Assembly: GCA_029582265.1 (NCBI GenBank)
Contig: JAQQFT010000023.1
Coordinates: 1,327,071-1,391,070 of the forward strand
DNA length: 64,000 nucleotides
From: Zoroaster sp. YZ-2022
Taxonomy: Eukaryota; Echinodermata; Asteroidea; Forcipulatida; Zoroasteridae
Direction: 5' to 3'
The notes under the pieces are model-generated. The model had not been told where the DNA came from and made no database searches. It saw only the letters and a program-made list of their open reading frames with translations. How positions within the stretch are numbered: position 1 is the first letter of the stretch; each line of letters opens with the position of its first letter. Positions 1 through 12,150 of the stretch are shown in pieces. A program made the position numbers and the translations under genes.

Positions 1-3000
1 AAATTATCGGCCTCCCTTGAAAACTTTAAAAGTTATTCCCAACCATAGAAATGTTTTTTTTGTAACACTGTATAGTGCTGTATTGTTTGCGGTGAAACCG
101 CATGCAAGTTGACGGTATTTTACAGAGGGCTAAGTGTCCATGGAGGCCGTTTAAGGTACGAAATAATTATCCAAATTCAAAAGTATGGTGTGTTTCTGAA
201 AGGACAGAACCTAAGCTTTAATTTAGATATAAAATTATCGGCCTCCCTTGAAAACTTTAAAAGTTATTCCCAACCATAGAAATGTTTTTTTTGTAACACT
301 GTATAGTGCTGTATTGTTTGCGGTGAAACCGCATGCAAGTTGACGGTATTTTACAGAGGGCTAAGTGTCCATGGAGGCCGTTTAAGGTACGAAATAATTA
401 TCCAAATTCAAAAGTATGGTGTTTTTCTGAAAGGGGAGAACCTAAGCTTTAATTTAGATATAAAATTATCGGCCTCCCTTGAAAACTTTAAAAGTTATTC
501 CCAACCCTAGAAATGTATTTTTTTGTAACACTGTATAGTGCTGTATTGTTTGCGGTGAAACCGCATGCAAGTTGACGGTATTTTACAGAGGGCTAAGTGT
601 CCATGGAGGCCGTTTAAGGTACGAAATAATTATCCAAATTCAAAAGTATGGTGTTTTTCTGAAAGGGAAGAACCTAAGCTTTAATTTAGATATAAAATTA
701 TCGGCCTCCCTTGAAAACTTTAAAAGTTATTCCCAACCATAGAAATGTTTTTTTGTAACACTGTATAGTGCTGTATTGTTTGCGGTGAAACCGCATGCAA
801 GTTGACGGTATTTTACAGAGGGCTATGTCCATGGAGGCCGTTTAAGGTACGAAATAATTATCCAAATTCAAAAGTATGGTGTTTTTCTGAAAGGGAAGAA
901 CCTAAGCTTTAATTTAGATATAAAATTATCGGCCTCCTTGAAAACTTTAAAAGTTATTCCCAACCATAGAAATGTTTTTTTGTAACACTGTATAGTGTTG
1001 TATTGTTTGCGGTGAAACCGCATGCAAGTTGACGGTATTTTTCAGAGGGCTAAGTGTCCATGGAGGCCGTTTAAGGTACGAAATAATTATCCAAATTCAA
1101 AAGTATGGTGTTTTTCTGAAAGGGAAGAACCTAAGCTTTAATTTAGATATAAAATTATCGGCCTCCCTTGAAAACTTTAAAAGTTATTCCCAACCATAGA
1201 AATGTTTTTTGTAACACTGTATAGTGCTGTATTGTTTGCGGTGAAACCGCATGCAAGTTGACGGTATTTTACAGAGGGCTATCTGTCCATGGAGGCCGTT
1301 TAAGGTACGAAATAATTATCCAAATTCAAAAGTATGGTGTTTTTCTGAAAGGGAAGAACCTAAGCTTTAATTTAGATATAAAATTATCGGCCTCCCTTGA
1401 AAACTTTAAAAGTTATTCCCAACCATAGAAATGTTTTTTTTGTAACACTGTATAGTGCTGTATTGTTTGCGGTGAAACCGCATGCAAGTTGACGGTATTT
1501 TACAGAGGGCTAAGTGTCCATGGAGGCCGTTTAAGGTACGAAATAATTATCCAAATTCAAAAGTATGGTGTTTTTCTGAAAGGGGAGAACCTAAGCTTTA
1601 ATTTAGATATAAAATTATCGGCCTCCCTTGAAAACTTTAAAAGTTATTCCCAACCATAGAAATGTTTTTTTTTTTTTGTAACACTGTATAGTGCTGTATT
1701 GTTTGCGGTGAAACCGCATGCAAGTTGACGGTATTTTACAGAGGGCTAAGTGTCCATGGAGGCCGTTTAAGGTACGAATTAATTATCCAAATTCAAAAGT
1801 ATGGTGTTTTTCTGAAAGGGGAGAACCTAAGCTTTAATTTAGATATAAAATTATCTGCCTCACATGATAACTTTAAAAGTTATTCCCAACCATAGAAATG
1901 TTTTTTGTGTAACACTGTATAGTGCTGTATTGTTTGCGGTGAAACCGCATGCAAGTTGACGGTATTTTACAGAGGGCTAAGTGTCCATGGAGGCCGTTTA
2001 AGGTACGAAAATTTTTTTCCAAATTCAAAAGTATGGTGTTTTTCTGAAAGGGAAGAACCTAAGCTTTAATTTAGATATAAAATTATCGGCCTCCCTTGAA
2101 AACTTTAAAAGTTATTCCCAACCATAGAAATGTTTTTTTTTTTGTAACACTGTATAGTGCTGTATTGTTTGCGGTGAAACCGCATGCAAGTTGACGGTAT
2201 TTTACAGAGGGCTAAGTGTCCATGGAGGCCGTTTAAGGTACGAAATAATTATCCAAATTCAAAAGTATGGTGTTTTTCTGAAAGGGGAGAACCTAAGCTT
2301 TAATTTAGATATAAAATTATCGGCCTCCCTTGAAAACTTTAAAAGTTATTCCCAACCATAGAAATGTTTTTTTGTAACACTGTATAGTGCTGTATTGTTT
2401 GCGGTGAAACCGCATGCAAGTTGACGGTATTTTACAGAGGGCTAAGTGTCCATGGAGGCCGTTTAAGGTACGAAATAATTATCCAAATTCAAAAGTATGG
2501 TGTTTTTCTGAAAGGGAAGAACCTAAGCTTTAATTTAGATATAAAATTATCGGCCTCCCTTGAAAACTTTAAAAGTTATTCCCAACCATAGAAATGTTTT
2601 TTGTAACACTGTATAGTGCTGTATTGTTTGCGGTGAAACCGCATGCAAGTTGACGGTATTTTACAGAGGGCTAAGTGTCCATGGAGGCCGTTTAAGGTAC
2701 GAAATAATTATCCAAATTCAAAAGTATGGTGTTTTTCTGAAAGGAAGAACCTAAGCTTTAATTTAGATATAAAATTATCGACCTCCCTTGAAAACTTTAA
2801 AAGTTATCCCCAACCATAGAAATGTTTTTTTGTAACACTGTATAGTGCTGTATTGTTTGCGGTGAAACCACATGCAAGTTGACGGTATTTTACAGAGGGC
2901 TATGTCCATGGAGGCCGTTTAAGGTACGAAATAATTATCCAAATTCAAAAGTATGGTGTTTTTCTGAAAGGGGAGAACCTACGCTTTAATTTAGATATAA

Positions 3001-6000
3001 AATTATCGGCCTCCTTGAAAACTTTAAAAGTTATTCCCAACCATAGAAATGTTTTTTTGTAACACTGTATAGTGCTGTATTGTTTGCGGTGAAACCGCAT
3101 GCAAGTTGACGGTATTTTACAGAGGGCTAGTGTCCATGGAGGCCGTTTAAGGTACGAAATAATTATCCAAATTCAAAAGTATGTTGTTTTTCTGAAAGGG
3201 AGAACCTAAGCTTTAATTTAGATATAAAATAATCGGACTACCTTGAAAACTATAAAAGTTAATCACAACCATAGAAATTTTTTTTTGTAACACTGTTTTG
3301 TGGTGTATTGTTTGCGGTGAAACCGCATGCAAGTTGACGGTATTTTACAGAGGGCTAAGTGTCCATGGAGGCCGTTTAAGGTACGATTTAATATCCAAAT
3401 TCAAAAGTATGGTGTTTTTCTGAAAGGGGAAGAACCTAAGCTTTAATTTAGATATAAAATTATCGGCCTCCTTTGAAAACTTTAAAAGTTATTCCCAACC
3501 ATAGAAATGTTTTTTGTAACACTGTATAGTGTTGTATTGTTTGCGGTGAAACCGCATGCAAGTTGACGGTATTTTACAGAGGGCTATGTCCATGGAGGCC
3601 GTTTAAGGTACGAAATAATTATCCAAATTCAAAGTATGGTGTTTTTCTGAAAGGGAAGAACCTAAGCTTTAATTTAGATATAAAATTATCGGCCTCCCTT
3701 GAAAACTTTAAAAGTTATTCCCAACAATAGAAATGTTTTTTTGTAACACTGTATAGTGGTGGATTGTTTGCGGTGAAACCGCATGCAAGTTGACGGTATT
3801 TTACAGAGGGCTAAGTGTCCATGGAGGCCGTTTAAGGTACGAAATAATTATCCAAATTCAAAAGTATGGTGTTTTTCTGAAAGGGAAGAACCTAAGCTTT
3901 AATTTAGATATAAAATTATCGGCCTCCCTTGAAAACTTTAAAAGTTATTCCCAACCCTAGAAATGTATTTTTTTTAACACTGTATAGTGCTGTATTGTTT
4001 GCGGTGAAACCGTATGCAAGGTGACGGTATTTTACAGAGGGCTAAGTGTCCATGGAGGCCGTTTAAGGTACGAAATAATTATCCAAATTCAAAAGTATGG
4101 TGTTTTTCTGAAAGGAGAACCTAAGCTTTAATTTAGATATAAAATTATCGGCCTCCCTTGAAAACTTTAAAAGTTATTCCCAACCCTAGAAATGTTTTTT
4201 TGTAACACTGTATAGTGCTGTATTGTTTGCGGTGAAACCGCATGCAAGTTGACGGTATTTTACAGAGGGCTAAGTGTCCATGGAGGCCGTTTAAGGTACG
4301 AAATAATTATCCAAATTCAAAAGTATGGTGTTTTTCTGAAAGGGGAGAACCTAAGCTTTAATTTAGATATAAAATTATCGGCCTCCCTTTGAAAACTTTA
4401 AAAGTTATTCCCAACCATAGAAATGTTTTTTTTTGTAACACTGTATAGTGCTGTATTGTTTGCGGTGAAACCGCATGCAAGTTGACGGTATTTTACAGAG
4501 GGCTGAGTGTCCATGGCTGCCGTTTAAGGTACGAAATAATTATCCAAATTCAAAAGTATGGTGTTTTTCTGAAAGGTGGGAACCTAAGCTTTAATTTAGA
4601 TATAAAATTATCGGCCTCCCTTGAAAACTTTAAAAGTTATTCCCAACCATAGAAATGTTTTTTTTGTAACACTGTATAGTGCTGTATTGTTTGCGGTGAA
4701 ACCGCATGCAAGTTGACGGTATTTTACAGAGGGCTATGTGTCCATGGAGGCCGTTTAAGGTACGAAATAATTATCCAAATTCAAAAGTATGGTATTTTTC
4801 TGAAAGGCGGGAACCTAAGCTTTAATTTAGATATAAAATTATCGGCCTCCCTTGAAAACTTTAAAAGTTATTCCCAACCATAGAAATGTTTTTTTTGTAA
4901 AAACTGTATGGTGCTGTATTGTTTGCGGTGAAACCGCGTGCAAGTTGACCGTATTTTACAGAGGGCTAAGTGTCCATAGAGGCCGTTTAAGGTACGAAAT
5001 AATTATCCAAATTCAAAAGTATGGTGTTTTTCTGAAAGGGAAGAACCTAAGCTTTAATTTAGATATAAAATTATCGGCCTCCCTTGAAAACTTTAAAAGT
5101 TATTCCCAACCATAGAAATGTTTTTTTGTAACACTGTATAGTGTTGTATTGTTTGCGGTGAAACCGCATGCAAGTTGACGGTATTTTACAGAGGGCTATG
5201 TCCATGGAGGCCGTTTAAGGTACGAAATAATTATCCAAATTCAAAAGTATGGTGTTTTTCTGAAAGGGAAGAACCTAAGCTTTAATTTAGATATAAAATT
5301 ATCGGCCTCCCTTGAAAACTTTAAAAGTTATTCCCAACCCTAGAAATGTTTTTTTGTAACACTGTATAGTGTTGTATATTGTTTGCGGTGAAACCGCATG
5401 CAAGTTGACGGTATTTTACAGAGGGCTAAGTGTCCATGGAGGCCGTTTAAGGTACGAAATAATTATCCAAATTCAAAAGTATGGTGTTTTTCTGAAAGGG
5501 GAGAACCTAAGCTTTAATTTAGATATAAAATTATCGGCCTCCCTTGAAAACTTTAAAAGTTATTCCCAACCATAGAAATGTATTTTTGTAACACTGTATA
5601 GTGCTGTATTGTTTGCGGTGAAACCGCATGCAAGTTGACGGTATTTTACAGAGGGCTAAGTGTCCATGGAGGCCGTTTAAGGTACGAAATAATTATCCAA
5701 ATTCAAAAGTATGGTGTTTTTCTGAAAGGGGAGAACCTAAGCTTTAATTTAGATATAAAATTATCGGCCTCCCTTGAAAACTTTAAAAGTTATTCCCAAC
5801 CCTAGAAATGTTTTTTTTTTTTGTAACACTGTATAGTGCTGTATTGTTTGCGGTGAAACCGCATGCAAGTTGACGGTATTTTACAGAGGGCTAAGTGTCC
5901 ATGGAGGCCGTTTAAGGTACGAAATAATTATCCAAATTCAAAAGTATGGTGTTTTTCTCAAAGGAGAACCTCAGCTTTAATTTAGATATAAAATTATCGG

Positions 6001-9000
6001 CCTCCCTTGAAAACTTTAAAAGTTATTCCCAACCATAGAAATGTTTTTTTGTAACACTGTATAGTGATGTATTGTTTGCGGTGAAACCGCATGCAAGTTG
6101 ACGGTATTTTACAGAGGGCTAAGTGTCCATGGAGGCCGTTTAAGGTACGAAAAATTATCCAAATTCAAAAGTATGGTGTTTTTCTGAAAGGGAAGAACCT
6201 AAGCTTTAATTTAGATATAAAATTATCGGCCTCCCTTGAAAACTTTAAAAGTTATTCCCAACCCTAGAAATGTTTTTTTGTAACACTGTATAGTGCTGTA
6301 TTGTTTGCGGTGAAACCGCATGCAAGTTGACGGTATTTTACAGAGGGCTAAGTGTCCATGGAGGCCGTTTAAGGTACGAAATAATTATCCAAATTCAAAA
6401 GTATGGTGTTTTTCTGAAAGGGGAGAACCTAAGCTTTAATTTAGATATAAAATTATCGGCCTCCCTTGAAAACTTTAAAAGTTATTCCCAACCATAGAAA
6501 TGTTTTTTTGTAACACTGTATAGTGCTGTATTGTTTGCGGTGAAACCGCATGCAAGTTGACGGTATTTTACAGAGGGCTAGTGTCCATGGAGGCCGTTTA
6601 AGGTACGAAATAATTATCCAAATTCAAAAGTATGGTGTTTTTCTGAAAGGGAAGAACCTAAGCTTTAATTTAGATATAAAATTATCGGCCTCCTTGAAAA
6701 CTTTAAAAGTTATTCCCAACCCTAGAAATGTTTTTTGTAACACTGTATAGTGCTGTATTGTTTGCGGTGAAACCGCATGCAAGTTGACGGTATTTTACAG
6801 AGGGCTATGTCCATGGAGGCCGTTTAAGGTACGAAATAATTATCCAAATTCAAAAGTATGGTGTTTTTCTGAAAGGGAGAACCTAAGCTTTAATTTAGAT
6901 ATAAAATTATCGGCCTCCCTTGAAAACTTTAAAAGTTATTCCCAACCATAGAAATGTTTTTTTTTGTAACACTGTATAGTGCTGTATTGTTTGCGGTGAA
7001 ACCGCATGCAAGTTGACGGTATTTTACAGAGGGCTAAGTGTCCATGGAGGCCGTTTAAGGTACGAAATAATTATCCAAATTCAAAAGTATGGTGTTTTTC
7101 TGAAAGGGGAGAACCTAAGCTTTAATTTAGATATAAAATTATCGGCCTCTTGAAAACTTTAAAAGTTATTCCCAACCATAGAAATGTTTTTTTTGTAACA
7201 CTGTATAGTGCTGTATTGTTTGCGGTGAAACCGCATGCAAGTTGACGGTATTTTACAGAGGGCTAAGTGTCCATGGAGGCCGTTTAAGGTACGAAATAAT
7301 TATCCAAATTCAAAAGTATGGTGTTTTTCTGAAAGGGAAGAACCTAAGCTTTAATTTAGATATAAAATTATCGGCCTCCCTTGAAAACTTTAAAAGTTAT
7401 TCCCAACCATAGAAATGTTTTTTTGTAACACTGTATAGTGCTGTATTGTTTGCGGTGAAACCGCATGCAAGTTGACGGTATTTTACAGAGGGCTAAGTGT
7501 CCATGGAGGCCGTTTAAGGTACGAAATAATTATCCAAATTCAAAAGTATGGTGTTTTTCTGAAAGGGGAGAACCTAAGCTTTAATTTAGATATAAAATTA
7601 TCGGCCTCTCTTGAAAACTTTAAAAGTTATTCCCAACCCTAGAAATGTTTTTTTGTAACACTGTATAGTGTTGTATTGTTTGCGGTGAAACCGCATGCAA
7701 GTTGACGGTATTTTACAGAGGGCTATGTCCATGGAGGCCGTTTAAGGTACGAAATAATTATCCAAATTCAAAAGTATGGTGTTTTTCTGAAAGGGAGAAC
7801 CTAAGCTTTAATTTAGATATAAAATTATCGGCCTTTGAAAACTTTAAAAGTTATTCCCAACCCTAGAAATGTTTTTTGTAACACTGTATAGTGCTGTGTA
7901 TTGTTTGCGGTGAAACCGCATGCAAGTTGACCGTATTTTACAGAGGGCTAAGTGTCCATGGAGGCCGTTTAAGGTACGAAATAATTATCCAAATTCAAAA
8001 GTATGGTGTTTTTCTGAAAGGGGAGAACCTAAGCTTTAATTTAGATATAAAATTATCGCCCTCCCTTGAAAACTTTAAAAGTTATTCCCAACCATAGAAA
8101 TGTTTTTTTTGTAACACTGTATAGTGCTGTATTGTTTGCGGTGAAACCGCATGCAAGTTGACGGTATTTTACAGAGGGCTAAGTGTCCATGGAGGCCGTT
8201 TAAGGTACGAAATAATTATCCAAATTCAAAAGTATGGTGTTTTTCTGAAAGGGGAGAACCTAAGCTTTAATTTAGATATAAAATTATCGGCCTCCTTTGA
8301 AAACTTTAAAAGTTATTCCCAACCATAGAAATGTTTTTTTTGTAACACTGTATAGTGATGTATTGTTTGCGGTGAAACCGCATGCAAGTTGACGGTATTT
8401 TACAGAGGGCTAAGTGTCCATGGAGGCCGTTTAAGGTACGAAATAATTATCCAAATTCAAAGTATGGTGTTTTTCTGAAAGGGGAGAACCTAAGCTTTAA
8501 TTTAGATATACAATTATCGGCCTCCCTTGAAAACTTTAAAAGTTATTCCCAATCCTAGAAATGTTTTTTGTTCAACACTGTATAGTGCTGTATTGTTTGC
8601 GGTGAAACCGCATGCAAGTTGACCGTATTTTACAGAGGGCTAAGTGTCCATGGAGGCCGTTTAAGGTACGAAATAATTATCCAAATTCAAAAGTATGGTG
8701 TTTTTCTGAAAGGGAAGAACCTAAGCTTTAATTTAGATATAAAATTATCGGCCTCCTTGAAAACTTTAAAATTTATTCCCAACCATAGAAATGTTTTTTT
8801 GTAACACTGTATAGTGCTGTATTGTTTGCGGTGAAACCGCATGCAAGTTTACGGTATTTTACAGAGGGCTAAGTGTCCATGGAGGCCGTTTAAGGTACGA
8901 AATAATTATCCAAATTCAAAAGTATGGTGTTTTTCTGAAAGGGAGAACCTAAGCTTTAATTTAGATATAAAATTATCGGCCTCCCTTGAAAACTTTAAAA

Positions 9001-11512
9001 GTTATTCCCAACCATAGAAATGTTTTTTTTTTGTAAGACTGTATAGTGCAGTATTGTTTGCGGTGAAACCGCATGCAAGTTGACGGTATTTTACAGAGGG
9101 CTAAGTGTCCATGGAGGCCGTTTAAGGTACGAAATAATTATCCAAATTCAAAAGTATGGTGTTTTTCTGAAATGGGAGAAACTAAGCTTAAAATTAGATA
9201 TAAAATTATAGGCCTCACTTGAAATCTTTTAAAGTTATACACAAACATAGAAATGTTTTTTTGTAACACTGTATAGTGCTGTATTGTTTGCGGTGAAACC
9301 GCATGCAAGTTGACGGTATTTTACAGAGGGCTAAGTGTCCATGGAGGCCGTTTAAGGTACGAAATTTTTATCCAAATTCAAAAGTATGGTGTTTTTCTGA
9401 AAGGGGAGAACCTAAGCTTTAATTTAGATATAAAATTATCGGCCTCCTTGAAAACTTTAAAAGTTATTCCCAACCATAGAAATGTTTTTTTGTAACACTG
9501 TATAGTGCTGTATTGTTTGCGGTGAAACCGCATGCAAGTTGACGGTATTTTACAGAGGGCTAAGTGTCCATGGAGGCCGTTTAAGGTACGAAATAATTAT
9601 CCAAATTCAAAAGTATGGTGTTTTTCTGAAAGGGGAGAACCTAAGCTTTAATTTAGATATAAAATTATCGGCCTCTCTTGAAAACTTTAAAAGTTATTCC
9701 CAACCATAGAAATGTATTTTTTTGTAACACTGTATAGTGCTGTATTGTTTGCGGTGAAACCGCATGCAAGTTGACGGTATTTTACAGAGGGCTATGTCCA
9801 TGGAGGCCGTTTAAGGTACGAATAAATTATCCAAATTCAAAAGTATGGTGTTTTTCTGAAAGGGGAGAACCTAAGCTTTAATTTAGATATAAAATTATCG
9901 GCCTCCCTTGAAAACTTTAAAAGTTATTCCCAACCCTAGAAATGTTTTTTTGTAACACTGTATAGTGCTGTATTGTTTGCGGTGAAACCGCATGCAAGTT
10001 GACGGTATTTTACAGAGGGCTAAGTGTCCATGGAGGCCGTTTAAGGTACGAAATAATTATCCAAATTCAAAAGTATGGTGTTTTTCTGAAAGGGGAGAAC
10101 CTAAGCTTTAATTTAGATATAAAATTATCGGCCTCCCTTGAAAACTTTAAAAGTTATTCCCAACCATAGAAATGTTTTTTTTTTGTAACACTGTATAGTG
10201 CTGTATTGTTTGCGGTGAAACCGCATGCAAGTTGACGGTATTTTACAGAGGGCTAAGTGTCCATGGAGGCCGTTTAAGGTACGAAATAATTATCCAAATT
10301 CAAAAGTATGGTGTTTTTCTGAAAGGGGAGAACCTAAGCTTTAATTTAGATATAAAATTATCGGCCTCCTTTGAAAACTTTAAAAGTTATTCCCAACCAT
10401 AGAAATGTTTTTTTGGAACACTGTATAGTGCTGTATTGTTTGCGGTGAAACCGCATGCAAGTTGACGGTATTTTACAGAGGGCTAAGTGTCCATGGAGGC
10501 CGTTTAAGGTACGAAAAAATTATCCAAATTCAAAAGTATGGTGTTTTTCTGAAAGGGGAAGAACCTAAGCTTTAATTTAGATATAAAATTATCGGCCTCC
10601 CTTGAAAACTTTAAAAGTTATTCCCAACCATAGAAATGTTTTTTTTTGTAACACTGTATAGTGCTGTATTGTTTGCGGTGAAACCGCATGCAAGTTGACG
10701 GTATTTTACAGAGGGCTAAGTGTCCATGGAGGCCGTTTAAGGTACGAAATAATTATCCAAATTCAAAAGTATGGTGTTTTTCTGAAAGGGAAGAACCTAA
10801 GCTTTAATTTAGATATAAAATTATCGGCCTCCTATTAAAACTTTAAAAGTTATTACCAACCCTAGAAATGTTTTTTTGTAACAATGTATAGTGCTGTATT
10901 GTTTGCGGTGAAACCGCATGCAAGTTGACGGTATTTTACAGAGGGCTAAGTGTCCATGGAGGCCGTTTAAGGTACGAAATAATTATCCAAATTCAAAAGT
11001 ATGGTGTTTTTCTGAAAGGGGAGAACCTAAGCTTTAATTTAGATATAAAATTATCGGCCTCCCTTGAAAACTTTAAAAGTTATTCCCAACCCTAGAAATG
11101 TATTTTTGTAACACTGTATAGTGTTGTATTGTTTGCGGTGAAACCGCATGCAAGTTGACCGTATTTTACAGAGGGCTAAGTGTCCATGGAGGCCGTTTAA
11201 GGTACGAAATAATTATCCAAATTCAAAAGTATGGTGTTTTTCTGAAAGGGGAGAACCTAAGCTTTAATTTAGATATAAAATTATCGGCCTCCCTTGAAAA
11301 CTTTAAAAGTTATTCCCAACCATAGAATTTTTTTTTGTAACACTGTATAGTGCTGTATTGTTTGCGGTGAAACCGCATGCAAGTTGACGGTATTTTACAG
11401 AGGGCTATGTGTCCATGGAGGCCGTTTAAGGTACGAAAAATTTTTTTTCCAAATTCAAAAGTATGGTGTTTTTCTGAAAGGAAGAACCTAAGCTTTAATT
11501 TAGATATAAAAT
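1..11512 (+). repeat. Satellite array block A, ~231-bp monomers, forward orientation
   Basis: About 50 head-to-tail copies of one ~231-bp unit (copy starts at 1, 232, 463 and 695 give steps of 231, 231 and 232). Copies are very similar. They differ mainly in the length of a T-tract (about T6 to T14), in GGGGAGAAC versus GGGAAGAAC, in CCATAG versus CCCTAG, and in a 3-4-base deletion that turns GGCTAAGTGTCC into GGCTATGTCC (near 825, 2900, 3585, 5198, 6805, 7725 and 9792). The part after AGGTACGAAA is almost always TAATTATCC here, unlike block C, so this block is a distinct subfamily. A few copies are locally divergent (about 3225-3300 and 9170-9250). Short open frames of 60-87 codons occur in many copies but have no coding signature. 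I do not recognise the family by name. Confidence 0.97.
232..462 (+). repeat. Representative satellite monomer (231 bp)
   Basis: A typical copy, given as reference for the whole array. Landmarks: a TATAAAA at its left boundary (228-234), a conserved CTTTAAAAGTTATTCCCAAC stretch, a T8 tract (285-292), a perfect 6-bp inverted repeat TGCGGT-GAA-ACCGCA (319-333), an SphI-type site GCATGC (331-336), an NcoI-type site CCATGG (369-374) and a HindIII-type site AAGCTT (444-449). The unit is AT-rich, with its CpGs concentrated around the hairpin and in GACGG, GCCG and TACG. 231 is a multiple of three, which lets short open frames persist, but TAG codons in CCATAG and TATAGTG close them. Confidence 0.95.
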
Positions 11513-12012
11513 NNNNNNNNNNNNNNNNNNNNNNNNNNNNNNNNNNNNNNNNNNNNNNNNNNNNNNNNNNNNNNNNNNNNNNNNNNNNNNNNNNNNNNNN
11601 NNNNNNNNNNNNNNNNNNNNNNNNNNNNNNNNNNNNNNNNNNNNNNNNNNNNNNNNNNNNNNNNNNNNNNNNNNNNNNNNNNNNNNNNNNNNNNNNNNNN
11701 NNNNNNNNNNNNNNNNNNNNNNNNNNNNNNNNNNNNNNNNNNNNNNNNNNNNNNNNNNNNNNNNNNNNNNNNNNNNNNNNNNNNNNNNNNNNNNNNNNNN
11801 NNNNNNNNNNNNNNNNNNNNNNNNNNNNNNNNNNNNNNNNNNNNNNNNNNNNNNNNNNNNNNNNNNNNNNNNNNNNNNNNNNNNNNNNNNNNNNNNNNNN
11901 NNNNNNNNNNNNNNNNNNNNNNNNNNNNNNNNNNNNNNNNNNNNNNNNNNNNNNNNNNNNNNNNNNNNNNNNNNNNNNNNNNNNNNNNNNNNNNNNNNNN
12001 NNNNNNNNNNNN
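11513..12012. other. Assembly gap, 500 N
   Basis: Exactly 500 undetermined bases. The satellite is forward to the left and reverse to the right. A fixed round length suggests a placeholder of unknown true size between two contigs rather than a measured distance. Open frames that appear to cross it are artefacts. Confidence 0.99.
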
Positions 12013-12150
12013 CCAAATTTTTTGTTTGGTTTTTTTTCGTCCCTTTAAAACGCCCCCATGGTTTACCCTCTGTAAATCCCGTAACCCAGGGGTTTTCAAA
12101 ACATTAAACAACTTTAAAAACTAGGGTTTGGGGCTTTTAAAGTTTTCAAG
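12013..12150 (-). other. Very low-quality contig edge
   Basis: Directly after the N gap the satellite is barely recognisable: runs of T, C, G and A replace normal text, with only fragments such as CCATGG, CCCTCTGTAAA and CTTTTAAAGTTTTCAAGG still matching the reverse monomer. This looks like a poorly polished contig end rather than a different sequence. Confidence 0.7.

Noticed and set aside
4852..5115. 87-codon open frame and dozens of similar 60-80-codon frames across the array on both strands
   Set aside because: They are the same satellite text read in a frame kept open by the 77-codon unit length. They end at monomer stop codons, differ by indels, and show no domain or codon signature.
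11377..12111. Long open frames crossing the first N gap (both strands)
   Set aside because: Most of their length is undetermined bases; the flanks are ordinary satellite.
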